A stretch of 64,000 bases of DNA from Legionella_A sp963772805 (GCA_963772805.1 CAVYYU010000005.1:1-64000), one strand, 5' to 3'. Positions 33,873 to 43,642 are shown, numbered from the stretch's first letter. Numbers and translations: made by a program. Notes: a model not told the origin generated them from the letters alone.

Positions 33873-33919
33873 GTAGGCTGGCGTTGGGCTGCACTGCACT
33901 TCGTTTAGCGCCAACCTAC
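33873..33919. repeat. short inverted repeat of the GTAGGYTGGCG family
   Basis: GTAGGCTGGCG (33873-33883) and CGCCAACCTAC (33909-33919) pair with one G-T pair around a 25-base loop containing GTTGGGCTGCAC. The arms match the outer ends of the larger element at 39854-39943, so this is a shortened member of one dispersed repeat family. Confidence 0.65.
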
Positions 33920-34089
33920 ATCAATCACGTAGCAGCGTCCTGAGTATTAAATTTCAAGACAGTTGCTACGCTTAAATACCAACATGTTCTGTTTTATCGA
34001 ATTGATCTATAAGGATTTTCAAGCTAGAGTGTCCTGCCGTTTATCGGGCAATTATGAGCTTTTCATTTCGTTGTATACATGGAGTATTT

Positions 34090-35202
34090 ATGATTAAGAA
34101 AAAACTGATCCCCTTTGCTATTTTCAGCACCTTATTAAACCCTTTGAATCAAGTTATCGCTGGAGAAATGGGGGTTGTCAAGGAGGAGCGCTTTGATGTC
34201 TATGTTCCTGGTTTACCCGTATCAAATGAATTCACCGCTGGTGCGCTTTTTCTTCGTCCAGGTGGCAGCAATGATTATGCTGTTTTGGTTTCACCTTTTA
34301 ACCCCAATGTTGCGACGCCTATTCTTTCGCCCAGTTGGGAGCCAAAGGGCATTAAAACTGACTTTAGTCCGGCTTTTCTGCTTAATTTCCGCCATGTTTT
34401 TCCTCACTCCGGCAATGATCTAAATTTCTACTGGGCGCATTTGCGTACTTCCGATAATGCGACGTTTCCAGTGAATAGCGCAGCGCCACCGGCACAACAA
34501 ATGACAGGTCCATTCTGGGACATTGGTCCAGACGCAGGAACAACAAGAACTGCAAATGGAAAATTGAAAAACAGTTATGATGTATTTAACGTTGAAGTTG
34601 GCAAACACGTAAATTTTGACCCAAATTTAAAAAGTCGATTTTTTGCAGGGCTAAGCGGCCTTTGGCTGCAGGCTAAGACTGTGGCAAACTTTACTGGAAC
34701 AGACCCTATTTTAGGCACATACCAATTTGGCATAACCACTCAATCTAAATTTAAAGCGGCGGGTTTTCGTTTAGGGATGGATGGTGAATACCAAGGATGG
34801 CATGACATCAATGTTGTTGGATTGTTAGCAGGAAATGTATTCATTGGTAGCCAACAACCCTCGACCCAGACCGTCGGCGTAGGCAGTGTTTTGGCTGCTG
34901 CCGGGATTCCTGAAAATCATCAATCCATATCACATAAGAGTTTCACCCAAGTGGTTCCTGCGTTGGATGCGAAACTGGGGATTAAATATGCTCATCAATA
35001 TGCCAATGATAAGTTATTTACGATAGAAGCGGGTTACATGGCTTCAATTTATGTAAATGCTATTCAAAACTACGTCACCTCAACCTACGTTCCGGGTTCG
35101 ATGGCCTTATCGACAGGTTCGATGTTCTTACAAAGCTTGATTAAGACCACTGACAGTTTCTCTGTTGATGGGCCTTATATAACGGCTTCGCTAAAAATGT
35201 AG
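34090..35202 (+). CDS. Legionella-type major outer membrane protein (MOMP family)
   Basis: The 370-residue protein starts at ATG 34090 (GGAG 5 bases upstream; the frame is open from 34054). A signal peptide ends near VIAGEMG. The barrel shows the Legionella_OMP pattern: FTAGALFLRPGGSNDYAVLV, LNFRHVFPHSGNDLNFYWAH, FNVEVGKHVNF, KSRFFAGLSGLWLQA, and the end VDGPYITASLKM. It is a porin and abundant surface protein that binds complement in Legionella. This is the strongest single hint to the host lineage. Confidence 0.93.
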   Translation: MIKKKLIPFAIFSTLLNPLNQVIAGEMGVVKEERFDVYVPGLPVSNEFTAGALFLRPGGSNDYAVLVSPFNPNVATPILSPSWEPKGIKTDFSPAFLLNFRHVFPHSGNDLNFYWAHLRTSDNATFPVNSAAPPAQQMTGPFWDIGPDAGTTRTANGKLKNSYDVFNVEVGKHVNFDPNLKSRFFAGLSGLWLQAKTVANFTGTDPILGTYQFGITTQSKFKAAGFRLGMDGEYQGWHDINVVGLLAGNVFIGSQQPSTQTVGVGSVLAAAGIPENHQSISHKSFTQVVPALDAKLGIKYAHQYANDKLFTIEAGYMASIYVNAIQNYVTSTYVPGSMALSTGSMFLQSLIKTTDSFSVDGPYITASLKM

Positions 35203-35259
35203 GTCCGGTTGGTTCACATTACCCCCGACCGTTTAGATTGGTTGGGGGTAGGCGTGAGA

Positions 35260-36177
35260 CTAAGGCCTCACTTGGCCAAACACGGCAAGCCCCTGCGTGC
35301 GGAACCAATCTTTATCTTCTTTGATAAAATAGTTTTCCAACTTCGGGATATTTTGAATGTTGTTATAAGCCGCATTTGCAAAATACCGTTTGCCCGCGAT
35401 ATGAAATTCTTTTGTATTGCGCGAAGGGTTTACCAGAATGTGCCCGTTGGGAACTAGACTAAGCAATTTATCAACAAATTGCACAATATCGACCTCGCTC
35501 TCTATGCCATTGCGAATCCCCAAAAGATAGGGCACAAACGCGGTGTCAAAAACTGGTTGTTCAGGATTAATAGTAATTTTATCTATTGTCCCGACATGAA
35601 ATTGTATGTTTGCGTCTAATGCAAAATTGTCGCTAACGTTAGCTTGAACTGCACGACGAGCCAGGGAGAGCATGTAATGGATATAAGCTCGGCGCAATAA
35701 ATTTGGATTGGCAACCCAAAATATAGGATTGCTGTATTTGCCGGAAGGTAGGGCGATTAGCGGCGGATACCAACGGGTTAGTGCACCGAATAACTCGCCA
35801 ATGGATGGATAAGGTTTTCCTTGTTTATCGTATTCACGGTAATGGTAATAGTGTTGGAATGCTTTCATCCACGCGATGGTTACCGGATCTTTATCATAAA
35901 CCGTTATTGATTTTGCCCCGGCTTGAGCGAATAGAAATCCACTGTTGCCATAGCCGGGGATCACCAAAACATCTTTGCCCACTATATCCGTTTTAATGGG
36001 ATAACGACGGTCATTTTTTTTTCCAAATAAGACCGATGACAAATACCTTTCTGCGCCCATGGGGTATATTTGAACCTCTTTATTATCAGACAAGCGGGTG
36101 ACACGTTGCTCCACTATCCAGTTTTTTTCTTGCTTGCTGAAGGGAGACGCGGAGTTGGTGACCTTCTGTTTTGCCAT
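35260..36177 (-). CDS. SAM-methyltransferase-like hypothetical protein
   Basis: The 305-residue protein has a Rossmann-like core with a motif resembling SAM-binding motif I, DVLVIPGYGNSGFLFAQAGA, then SITVYDKDPVTIAW (acidic residue after strand 2), and NGHILVNPSRNTKEFH late. No signal peptide. It resembles BtaA/DUF3419-like methyltransferases only loosely, so the substrate is open. It is a single minus-strand gene convergent to the MOMP gene; a short GGGGGT-rich hairpin lies between them (35220-35250). Confidence 0.6.
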   Translation of the reverse strand: MAKQKVTNSASPFSKQEKNWIVEQRVTRLSDNKEVQIYPMGAERYLSSVLFGKKNDRRYPIKTDIVGKDVLVIPGYGNSGFLFAQAGAKSITVYDKDPVTIAWMKAFQHYYHYREYDKQGKPYPSIGELFGALTRWYPPLIALPSGKYSNPIFWVANPNLLRRAYIHYMLSLARRAVQANVSDNFALDANIQFHVGTIDKITINPEQPVFDTAFVPYLLGIRNGIESEVDIVQFVDKLLSLVPNGHILVNPSRNTKEFHIAGKRYFANAAYNNIQNIPKLENYFIKEDKDWFRTQGLAVFGQVRP

Positions 36178-36414
36178 GGATGAAGTCCTTCAAAATTAAG
36201 CCCGTATATTCTTTCTATTCATAAGCTTGTCAGGGCTTTTGGTCGAGGGCTACGCTGAGAGGAATAATAGAGTGGTATGAGTATGCCCGCAACCTAATGA
36301 TTTTATTATGTAGGTATATCAGCGATTTGCATTTTCTCTTTTGAATCTCGAATTCCCAAGGCTTGTCCGCGGGAATTCGATGATCGAGAGATCTATCACA
36401 TCAATGCAGTGATA

Positions 36415-37935
36415 CTAAGGTTGGGGGTGTTCAGACTCATTAATGATAACACCGGATCCTATTTCTTGAGGGTGGTCTTTAAACAGGGTTGGATAGTGGA
36501 TTTGATCTTCTGTTGATTGCCCGTCAGTTGGAATATCTGAAGTGTTTTCTATAAGTTGTCGCAAAGAGTTACTCGAGTCTTGCTCATTGTCCGTACCATG
36601 TTTTGGGGTAATCCATTCACTAATTAAGCTCCCTAAAACGTTGCAAGCACTTTCTATTGCAATACCCAGTAGAGCTCCGCCAATAGCTCCAATTATCCAA
36701 CCAGAGCAGCCCCCAACGATTCCTCCTGCAACAGTTCCGATCCCGGGTAACATTGCCGAGCCGAGTGCCATGCCCAGCTGTGTACCATAGTAGGCTGTAA
36801 CGAAGCCGCCTGCTATTACGCCGATTACGTCGCCTGTGTTAGAAGATGGTTGTTCGTTGGAGTGTGGTTGTTCATTATGTTCAGGTTCAATAGGATCTAT
36901 TTCGCCAGAAGGTCCAAATCCTTTTTCGTTTGTTGCTTGTTCAACGTTGGTTTCCTTTTCGGAGTTGAATATATGCTGACTTAAATCTAGTAGTAAATTA
37001 AATTTATCACTAAATTGTGCGTCTTTTGCAAAGACAAGTTGGGCAATCGCAGTCTGGAAAGAACGAATAGATATGATTTTTTCAAGCGCCGTATTCTCCC
37101 ATTGCTCATCCAGCGAGTTAATAAAATGTTGTTGTTTTTTTATGATCACTACTAACGAGTTAATAAAAGAGTTATCAACGTTATTTTCATTAAAAAATCC
37201 TCGCCATAACTGCTCATCAGCTAACATGATTTCATCGATAAGCATATTTTGTTGATTAAGCGCGCCGTTGTTATTAACAAGCATTTGCTGAATTCGGATG
37301 GTTGCTAAGTCTGACCGATTTGCGGTAAACCCAGAGATGCTTATTTTTCCATCAGATAGAAATTCGTCAATAAACTTCATCATCGACGCGGTTAAAATAG
37401 GACCGCAACTTACGCCATCGTATTGTTGCTTTGTTGCAACTGCTTCAACAGTAAATCCAGTGTCTTGAAGCTGTTTTGCAAGCGTCTGAGCTTCTGGATA
37501 TTTTGCTAGTCCGCCATAGGGATCAAGATAAATCGCTTTTTTATTTTTGACATCGATGGTCATTCCTGGATGGTGGTATCCATACAAAAATGGCACGAGA
37601 AGCAGTGTATGCGTGTTATCGTTTGATGAGGATTCAATTTGCTGAAAAATCAGTGTATTAATTCCAACCGTATTATGTCCACCATCATCAAGCGCTTTGT
37701 TGTCTGGATTTCTTGACGTAGACGTCCCGCTCCATGGCTCGGTCAGGACAATAATTTTTCTATCACCAATAGCAACATTATTTAATTTTAGAGACAGATA
37801 ATTTTGTAAAATCTGGGCAATAAGATATTCATCAGGATAGAAGCGTCCTGCTGGATTGTTTGTTGGGTTACTTTGGCTAAATCCTTTTCGCCCATCATAA
37901 CAAGCTTGGGGGGTGTAATACTTAATTAGTGGCAT
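36415..37935 (-). CDS. CE-clan (Ulp1/C48-like) cysteine protease with glycine-zipper membrane region
   Basis: Of 506 residues, the first 190 fit a CE-clan protease: LVPFLYGYHHPGMTIDV (His 121/122), KKAIYLDPYGG (Asp 138) and KQQYDGVSCGPILTASM (Gln 170/171, Cys 177), in the His-Asp-Gln-Cys order of SUMO/ubiquitin-like proteases and bacterial deubiquitinase effectors. Residues about 380-450 form two Gly-rich hydrophobic segments (VIAGGFVTAYYGTQLGMALG; TVAGGIVGGCSGWIIGAIGG), and the tail is acidic. I infer a translocated, host-membrane-associated deubiquitinase or acetyltransferase-like effector. Single gene. Confidence 0.78.
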   Translation of the reverse strand: MPLIKYYTPQACYDGRKGFSQSNPTNNPAGRFYPDEYLIAQILQNYLSLKLNNVAIGDRKIIVLTEPWSGTSTSRNPDNKALDDGGHNTVGINTLIFQQIESSSNDNTHTLLLVPFLYGYHHPGMTIDVKNKKAIYLDPYGGLAKYPEAQTLAKQLQDTGFTVEAVATKQQYDGVSCGPILTASMMKFIDEFLSDGKISISGFTANRSDLATIRIQQMLVNNNGALNQQNMLIDEIMLADEQLWRGFFNENNVDNSFINSLVVIIKKQQHFINSLDEQWENTALEKIISIRSFQTAIAQLVFAKDAQFSDKFNLLLDLSQHIFNSEKETNVEQATNEKGFGPSGEIDPIEPEHNEQPHSNEQPSSNTGDVIGVIAGGFVTAYYGTQLGMALGSAMLPGIGTVAGGIVGGCSGWIIGAIGGALLGIAIESACNVLGSLISEWITPKHGTDNEQDSSNSLRQLIENTSDIPTDGQSTEDQIHYPTLFKDHPQEIGSGVIINESEHPQP

Positions 37936-38401
37936 AAGGGAAGCCGTCCAAATTTAAAGCGAGTTGGTGCATTATACTCTGGTTTTATTAATGCTTTATT
38001 AAGGCGTGTGGATACATCGGATTTATTACTATCTGATGGATCTTTATGCGTAGTGCTATCAAGCACTTCGACAAGACGGTGTTCTAATTACCAGTTTTCT
38101 GACACCACCGCCATCCTTGTCAGCAGTTAGGCCAGGTTGGCTTTAAAATTGAAGATGTTATTTGTGACAGCCAATGTCTTTTGCCTATGGTTGTTGCAAG
38201 AAAATAAGAGCTTTGCCCTTTTTTGACAAATAATCATGCGGTCGGTTACTATTCAACTCAGTAAAAACCTAAATACACATCAACGAGGCTGGTGCCAATC
38301 ATGAGAATTACTGCTTAAGTACGCCCTAAACGCTGGGCAATAACAGCCAAAAAACCATTACGGTTTTTATGGTCGGCCCCTATAGACTACTTGAGAGTGA
38401 C
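37936..38401. other. intergenic, nothing recognised
   Basis: This is a divergent promoter region between the protease gene and the ABC-F gene. No repeat or RNA gene is seen. Confidence 0.45.
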
Positions 38402-39832
38402 ATGATGCATAAGCCAATTCAATTTGAAAGCCTTGGTCTTTCTTTCCCCCACAAAACTTGTTTTGCAGACTTTAGCGGCCGGATTAGCTATGGCAGCCGT
38501 ATTGCCATTATTGGCCGTAACGGCGCAGGTAAATCAACGTTACTCAAATTGCTGGCAGGGTTGATAGCGCCGGCAGAGGGCGACATTTATTTTCCTGATA
38601 ATATTCGCATAGGTTATGTGCCGCAAATTATCGATGCGTTCGATTCATTTAGCGGTGGTCAACGGTTTAATAAGTCGCTAACCCAGGCATTGGCTTTGGA
38701 GCCTGACATGTTGCTGCTCGATGAACCGACCAACCATTTAGATAGTCATAATCGTCGTTCATTGACGAGAATGCTCACTGCATTCGCTGGAACCTTGATT
38801 ATGGTAACCCATGATATTGAGTTGTTGCACGCAACGGTGGGTACGATTTGGCACATCGATAATGCTTTGGTGCATGTGTTTTCAGGTTGTTACGACGACT
38901 ATCTTCGTGAAGTGCATGTTCAGCGCGCTGCTATTGAGTCTGAATTAGCCGATCTTGATCGCCAAAAAAGACAGTCGCATCAAGCGCTGATGCAGGAACA
39001 AAGTCGCGCCAAGAGTAGTCGCTCGCAGGGGGAAAAGCATATTCAACAACGAAAATGGCCCACCGTTGTTTCTGATAGCAAGGCGCGGAATGCGCAAGAA
39101 ACATCAGGGCGAAAAAAATGTGCGATTAGCCAGAAAAAGCAGGCTTTGAGTGAACGTTTGGCGGCACTTCGAATACCTGAAATAATTCAACCGAAATTTG
39201 TACTTACTGGAGACGCGAACAATCAAACCTTATTAATGATTAAAGACGGGCGTGCTGGTTATGTTGCTGATGAGGCTATTTTACAAGATTTAAATTTTTC
39301 GCTGAAAGCCCGTGAGCGGATTGCAGTTAGTGGTAATAATGGCTCTGGTAAATCAACATTAATCAAAGCGATTTTAGGTGATAAAACTGTTGTAAAAGAA
39401 GGGGAGTGGATTACTCCTAAATCCACAGATATTGGTTATCTGGATCAGCATTACAACACGCTGTCATCCGATAAAACGGTACTTGAAACCATTAGCTGCC
39501 TGCTGACAGACAAGCCCTATGCGGCAATCAGAAAATTCCTCAATGATTTTCTCTTTCGCAAAAATGAGGAAGTGGACGCGCTGGTTTCATCACTGTCCGG
39601 CGGTGAGAAAGCGCGGTTGTCTCTCGCACAGATTGCGGCGATAACCCCAAAACTACTCATTTTGGATGAAATGACCAATAACCTCGATCTTGAAACGCGC
39701 GAGCATGTTATTCAAGTGCTTAGCGTTTATCCAGGAGTCATGATCGTTATTTCTCATGACGATGATTTTTTAAATGCTATTGGGGTGACTAACCGTTATA
39801 AGATTGTGAATGGCGAGTTGCGAATGGGGTGA
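38402..39832 (+). CDS. ABC-F family ATPase
   Basis: The 476-residue protein starts at ATG 38402 (38405 and 38369 also possible). Two ATPase domains are joined by a charged linker (AAIESELADLDRQKRQSHQA), without membrane helices. Domain 1: GRNGAGKST, FSGGQRFNKSL, LLLDEPTNHLD. Domain 2: GNNGSGKST, LSGGEKARLSLAQ, LILDEMTNNLD. ABC-F proteins act on the ribosome, either as translation factors or as antibiotic-resistance factors. The fairly short length and sequence remind one of resistance-type members, but this cannot be settled here. Confidence 0.92.
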   Translation: MMHKPIQFESLGLSFPHKTCFADFSGRISYGSRIAIIGRNGAGKSTLLKLLAGLIAPAEGDIYFPDNIRIGYVPQIIDAFDSFSGGQRFNKSLTQALALEPDMLLLDEPTNHLDSHNRRSLTRMLTAFAGTLIMVTHDIELLHATVGTIWHIDNALVHVFSGCYDDYLREVHVQRAAIESELADLDRQKRQSHQALMQEQSRAKSSRSQGEKHIQQRKWPTVVSDSKARNAQETSGRKKCAISQKKQALSERLAALRIPEIIQPKFVLTGDANNQTLLMIKDGRAGYVADEAILQDLNFSLKARERIAVSGNNGSGKSTLIKAILGDKTVVKEGEWITPKSTDIGYLDQHYNTLSSDKTVLETISCLLTDKPYAAIRKFLNDFLFRKNEEVDALVSSLSGGEKARLSLAQIAAITPKLLILDEMTNNLDLETREHVIQVLSVYPGVMIVISHDDDFLNAIGVTNRYKIVNGELRMG

Positions 39833-39853
39833 GTTTCATTCGGACGGGTTGGT

Positions 39854-39943
39854 GTAGGTTGGTGCTGAGCGTTAGCGAAGCCCAACGAGGGTGCTTCGCG
39901 TGTCACGATTGTTGGGCTTCGCTAACGCTCAGCGCCAACCTAC
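39854..39943. repeat. 33-bp inverted repeat element (REP/BIME-like)
   Basis: The left arm 39854-39886 (GTAGGTTGGTGCTGAGCGTT, then AGCGAAGCCCAAC) and right arm 39911-39943 are reverse complements with one G-T pair; the loop is 24 bases. It lies between convergent genes, typical of extragenic palindromes. Shorter relatives occur at 32694 and 33873, and the GTTGGG core recurs in the terminator at 48554. Confidence 0.88.
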
Positions 39944-39977
39944 GGTACGAATTTTTGTACAGGATCACAGGGGAAGA

Positions 39978-40862
39978 TCAAGAACATGATGGTGTGCTTT
40001 CTTCCTTTAATTTATTTGACTCCTCCGAAGAGTTGCTTGTGGAGGAAAAAAATCCACAGGTACTTGCAATGAGCGCAACACCGCCAATCGCTGCAACCGT
40101 GAGGCCTACAGGACTCAATGCAGCGGCATCCAGTGCTACAAAGGCAACGACCATTAGCGCAACACCGCCTACGGCAAGAAATCCGGATATAACTTGCATG
40201 CTTAGGCCATCAAAAGAAGTGCTCTCGTTTTTGGGTAATGCTTCTATTTGGGTGGCGGGAAGACCATTGATAATTATTTTTCGGTTTGTAATAACAGACA
40301 TTGCTTCAACTAGTGCTGCATCACAGTATAGCAGCTCAATTTGATGAATGATTGGGTTCGCCAATAGGGCGCCTACTAAACCTTTGATTTTTTCTGGAGA
40401 AAGTCTCATAAAACTCAGCTTAAGGCCAGTTAGCGAGGTTGATTTCGCCAATTCATCACAAAAAATTGGAAAATCAAGCTCATCACTTGCCCAGGGAAGC
40501 ATAGGTGCCGTATGCGTATGAGAGTCACTCGTCATGCCATCAATCGTTCTTCTGGCTTGTTCATAATTTAAAATTACGGCTTCCAATTTTCCATTCATTG
40601 GCGCAAAATCGCTTAATAGATCAAATTCGGTTAGAACTTGCGTACTTTGGCCATCAAAAAAAGAGCTCTCGTTTAAAAGACTTGTTCCTCGATTTTGGTG
40701 CTCCAGATCAGATGTGTCCGTAATAGCCAGAGTGGTTATCGCATTCCTACGCAGATAATCCATTATCATCATTAAAGGTAGTTGTACTGGCGGCTGATGC
40801 TCATCATTGAGAACGGCTCTGGGCTGATCGTTAACCTCTAGCCTTGCAAATATATTAAACAT
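39978..40862 (-). CDS. LRR-like protein with C-terminal membrane hairpin
   Basis: This 294-residue protein has leucine-rich, RNI-like stretches (LTGLKLSFMRLSPEKIKGLV, then GALLANPIIHQIELLYC) and two similar passages, TSLLNESSFFDGQSTQVLTE and ALPKNESTSFDGLSMQVISG, that look like an internal duplication. A hydrophobic pair follows (VISGFLAVGGVALMVVAFVA; GLTVAAIGGVALIASTCGFF) and a Ser/Glu-rich tail. No catalytic motif. It is an effector-like layout similar to the other membrane-hairpin proteins in this window. Confidence 0.65.
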   Translation of the reverse strand: MFNIFARLEVNDQPRAVLNDEHQPPVQLPLMMIMDYLRRNAITTLAITDTSDLEHQNRGTSLLNESSFFDGQSTQVLTEFDLLSDFAPMNGKLEAVILNYEQARRTIDGMTSDSHTHTAPMLPWASDELDFPIFCDELAKSTSLTGLKLSFMRLSPEKIKGLVGALLANPIIHQIELLYCDAALVEAMSVITNRKIIINGLPATQIEALPKNESTSFDGLSMQVISGFLAVGGVALMVVAFVALDAAALSPVGLTVAAIGGVALIASTCGFFSSTSNSSEESNKLKEESTPSCS

Positions 40863-41005
40863 GGTTGTCCTCCAAAAAAAATAATTGTAGATACGTCTTC
40901 TTATATAATAAATCTAAATATCGATATGCTAAAGTGTTGCGACTTGCATTCGGATTTATTATAAAAATAATTACGGCCTTGGCCGCCTCTATTTTTTAAC
41001 TCAAA

Positions 41006-41039
41006 TCGAATCACCCTTATGTAGGGCAGGGCGATTCGA
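41006..41039 (-). terminator. hairpin after the 687-residue protein gene
   Basis: On the minus strand TCGAATCGCCCT pairs with AGGGTGATTCGA (12 bp, one G-T pair), 5 bases after the stop. A T-rich stretch follows only later. Confidence 0.55.
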
Positions 41040-41044
41040 AAAAA

Positions 41045-43108
41045 CTAACGCATTTGAGGCGATTGACTCATAGTTGGTTTGTCTGAACCTTTGCTTTCCA
41101 TCGTTGCAAACATCGAATGATTCGCTAATTGCTTTGATACTGCTGCAGGTGTTTGAGGCATTGATGGGCTTAGCACTACCTCAACGGCATTCCATTTTGT
41201 CACTATACTATACAGTTCTTCTGGCGTAGTAGCTGTAGACAAAGTTACCATATATTTTGTCAACCATTCTCGATTTCGAACAATGGGAACAATAGGTAAA
41301 ACAGTATGCTTATCGCACGATTTTTCTTCGGCAGCTGTGCCTGTTGCTGCTGCAGGCAGCAGAGGAGCTTGTCTTTGCGCAGTAGGTGCTACTAAGCCTA
41401 TGCCCGCCGCTCTTTCAACTAAAACTATTGAAGAAACAGGTACTGGTGGAGATGACGCGAGCATGCTGGTATAGGTGGCCGCTGGTGTGGATGAGGCCAG
41501 TTTTGATATCCCAAATGCTCCCGCTGTAGCCACTCCGGCAGTAGTAGCGCTTGTAGTGAGCATTCGAGTGGGATGATTCCATAGATTGGATCCCATGGAA
41601 TACCAACCTGCCGGGGTAAAGAAATTCCAAGCTATTGAAGTCACCGTATTAATTGGGTGCCTAACAACATTCCAAACGCCCACGGGAAGATCAATAACGC
41701 CGTTCAAAATTTCTCTTGGCATATTGTAGGGTGCAAAAAAATAGGGTGAAGCTTGTTTGCAAAATTCAATATAAGCACGCGCACGTATAATTTCTGCGAC
41801 TTCAGGTTTGAGTTCTGGTGGATTACTGATACCTTGCTGCTCCCAGTCGAAGCAATCCCATTCCACCTTAATATACCATCGGGCATTATTTTGGCTCTTG
41901 TAAATTCTAAGTGGTGTTTCATCATGATAATATTTCGTCAATTGATTTGCGTTAACACTCCATGGTGATTCGGGAAAAGTAAAGCCGAGCTTTTCCTGAG
42001 GAATCTGCCGCATGGTCTCATGAAATTGAAAGGCTGCATTTTCAAAGCTATTAACTAAAGTATAATATAAATCGTTTCCACCATTTTCTCCGATTTTAGT
42101 AACAAGGCCTAACATAATGGAATCAACCACCTTTCCATACAATCTTTGTACCATGCTGTAGCTAAGTTCGTCCCGAGACATGGTTGGTTTGTTAAGCTTG
42201 CCCAATGCCCATTGGGAATGATACGTAGTGTACTCGACCAATCCACCCCAATTAGAAACTGTTTTCCCGATGCGATCGAGATACCTCGTTATATCTTCGT
42301 TGTCTAACATCGGTTGATACATTTGTACAAACAACTCTTCGCCAACTTCTTGTGCTTTTTGCATACATAACAGGGAGGAATCGTTCCACTCTAAAGAATT
42401 TTCAACTATTTTTTTATAATAAACTGCTTTTCTTTCTAGTAGATCAGAATACCGTAGTTCTGGGTAAGCGTGTAAATTTTTCTCCCTGTTTGCCAGGAAA
42501 TCAGTAGCCGTGAGTTCTAGCTGTGCAATTTGGATGCTCAATTGCTGTTTGTTGACAGTAATTAATTGTTTTAATTCAGAGTCTGCTTTGTTCGTTAATA
42601 GTGTCTCAAGTAATCCTGTGAGCATAACTCCAATTTGCGCACCCGTTAGCCCATACATCAAAATTTTCGCAGGGGTTGACAGATCGGCAACAACGGCTAC
42701 TAACTGCTTAAAAGAACCAATACCTTGAAGTGCGCTAGATATGTTTTCTATGAATTTAACTTCATTTAACTTATCTAAAAATCCATTTAAGTTATTGACA
42801 ATATTTGCAATAACTTTTGGATCAATCTCACCGAGAATTTTATTTATATTGTCTACAAAATTAGAAATCTTTGTTGTTAACTCAGCCGCTTTTTCTATTA
42901 GGTTGCTTTGATTGATGCTATTTAAAATAGCATTTATGTTAGCCAGCGCCGCTTTGGCTTGTTCTTGTAATTGTGGATCGCCTAAAGTTTTTAGAATAAG
43001 ATCCAGGGTTGCGTTTATTTTTCCCATAAATTCCGCGGAAAATTTGCTCTCTAACATTAAACGAAGAGCTTCTATTTGTCTGGCTAGTTCATGTATTCCA
43101 ACGGACAT
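41045..43108 (-). CDS. large hypothetical protein, 687 aa, coiled-coil N-terminus
   Basis: ATG 43108 is chosen over 43132 because AAGGAA precedes it. Residues 1-150 are helical with regular hydrophobic spacing (LLESKFSAEFMGKINATLDL, IVNNLNGFLDKLNEVKFIEN); a short hydrophobic part follows (LMYGLTGAQIGVMLTGLLET). The middle is soluble with a Trp-rich stretch (NARWYIKVEWDCFDWEQQGI), and weakly hydrophobic Ala/Thr-rich segments lie around residues 530-590. No enzymatic signature. It resembles large Legionella-type effectors in general layout, but I cannot name it. Confidence 0.65.
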   Translation of the reverse strand: MSVGIHELARQIEALRLMLESKFSAEFMGKINATLDLILKTLGDPQLQEQAKAALANINAILNSINQSNLIEKAAELTTKISNFVDNINKILGEIDPKVIANIVNNLNGFLDKLNEVKFIENISSALQGIGSFKQLVAVVADLSTPAKILMYGLTGAQIGVMLTGLLETLLTNKADSELKQLITVNKQQLSIQIAQLELTATDFLANREKNLHAYPELRYSDLLERKAVYYKKIVENSLEWNDSSLLCMQKAQEVGEELFVQMYQPMLDNEDITRYLDRIGKTVSNWGGLVEYTTYHSQWALGKLNKPTMSRDELSYSMVQRLYGKVVDSIMLGLVTKIGENGGNDLYYTLVNSFENAAFQFHETMRQIPQEKLGFTFPESPWSVNANQLTKYYHDETPLRIYKSQNNARWYIKVEWDCFDWEQQGISNPPELKPEVAEIIRARAYIEFCKQASPYFFAPYNMPREILNGVIDLPVGVWNVVRHPINTVTSIAWNFFTPAGWYSMGSNLWNHPTRMLTTSATTAGVATAGAFGISKLASSTPAATYTSMLASSPPVPVSSIVLVERAAGIGLVAPTAQRQAPLLPAAATGTAAEEKSCDKHTVLPIVPIVRNREWLTKYMVTLSTATTPEELYSIVTKWNAVEVVLSPSMPQTPAAVSKQLANHSMFATMESKGSDKPTMSQSPQMR

Positions 43109-43642
43109 TTTTGTTTCCTTAGTTCTTAGCATAAAAGATGTTTGTTTTTAAAGAAGCGGACTGTATCTTTTCTTGCCTTCCATGTCAAAATATAAAGCTT
43201 TCCTGCACCGTAAAATTAACTCGGTGTGCTAAGCTTCAATTATCAAAATTTAGAAGGGGAATGGATGATGCCCCATGGCAAGAGACACAGGCGTTTTATA
43301 CGCTGATTTATATTGAATAAAATTTATATATTTGCGGTATGAATTTGTGCGTGTAATTGGAAAAATTTTTTCAAAAAAATAAATTAAATTTTTGGCTTAT
43401 ACCTATTTCTACATTATTCAAAACAAGCAAAATAACTTAATATATTATCAAGAAGGATTGTTGTGAAATGATTTGACACGTTAGTCCGTACATAATGATC
43501 ATTATTTATTCATGCCGTAGCAACTGGCCAAAACTAAATGGAAACGGTACTACATACTATATGAAATGAGATCATGTAACTTAACGACAGTTGTCACAAA
43601 ATCGAGTACAATTTATGGCTAATGTGCTCATTTGAGGAATCT
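43109..43642. other. divergent intergenic region before prmB
   Basis: The stretch is AT-rich. At 43492-43505 there is a perfect 14-bp palindrome ATAATGATCATTAT. TTGACA occurs at 43473 but without a well-spaced -10. No gene is seen. Confidence 0.5.
43492..43505. promoter_or_regulatory. 14-bp palindrome resembling a Fur half-box pair
   Basis: ATAATGATCATTAT matches parts of the Fur box (GATAATGATAATCATTATC) but lacks the central spacing. It lies about 140 bp before prmB, a gene not known for iron control, so the divergent gene would be the likelier target. Confidence 0.25.
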
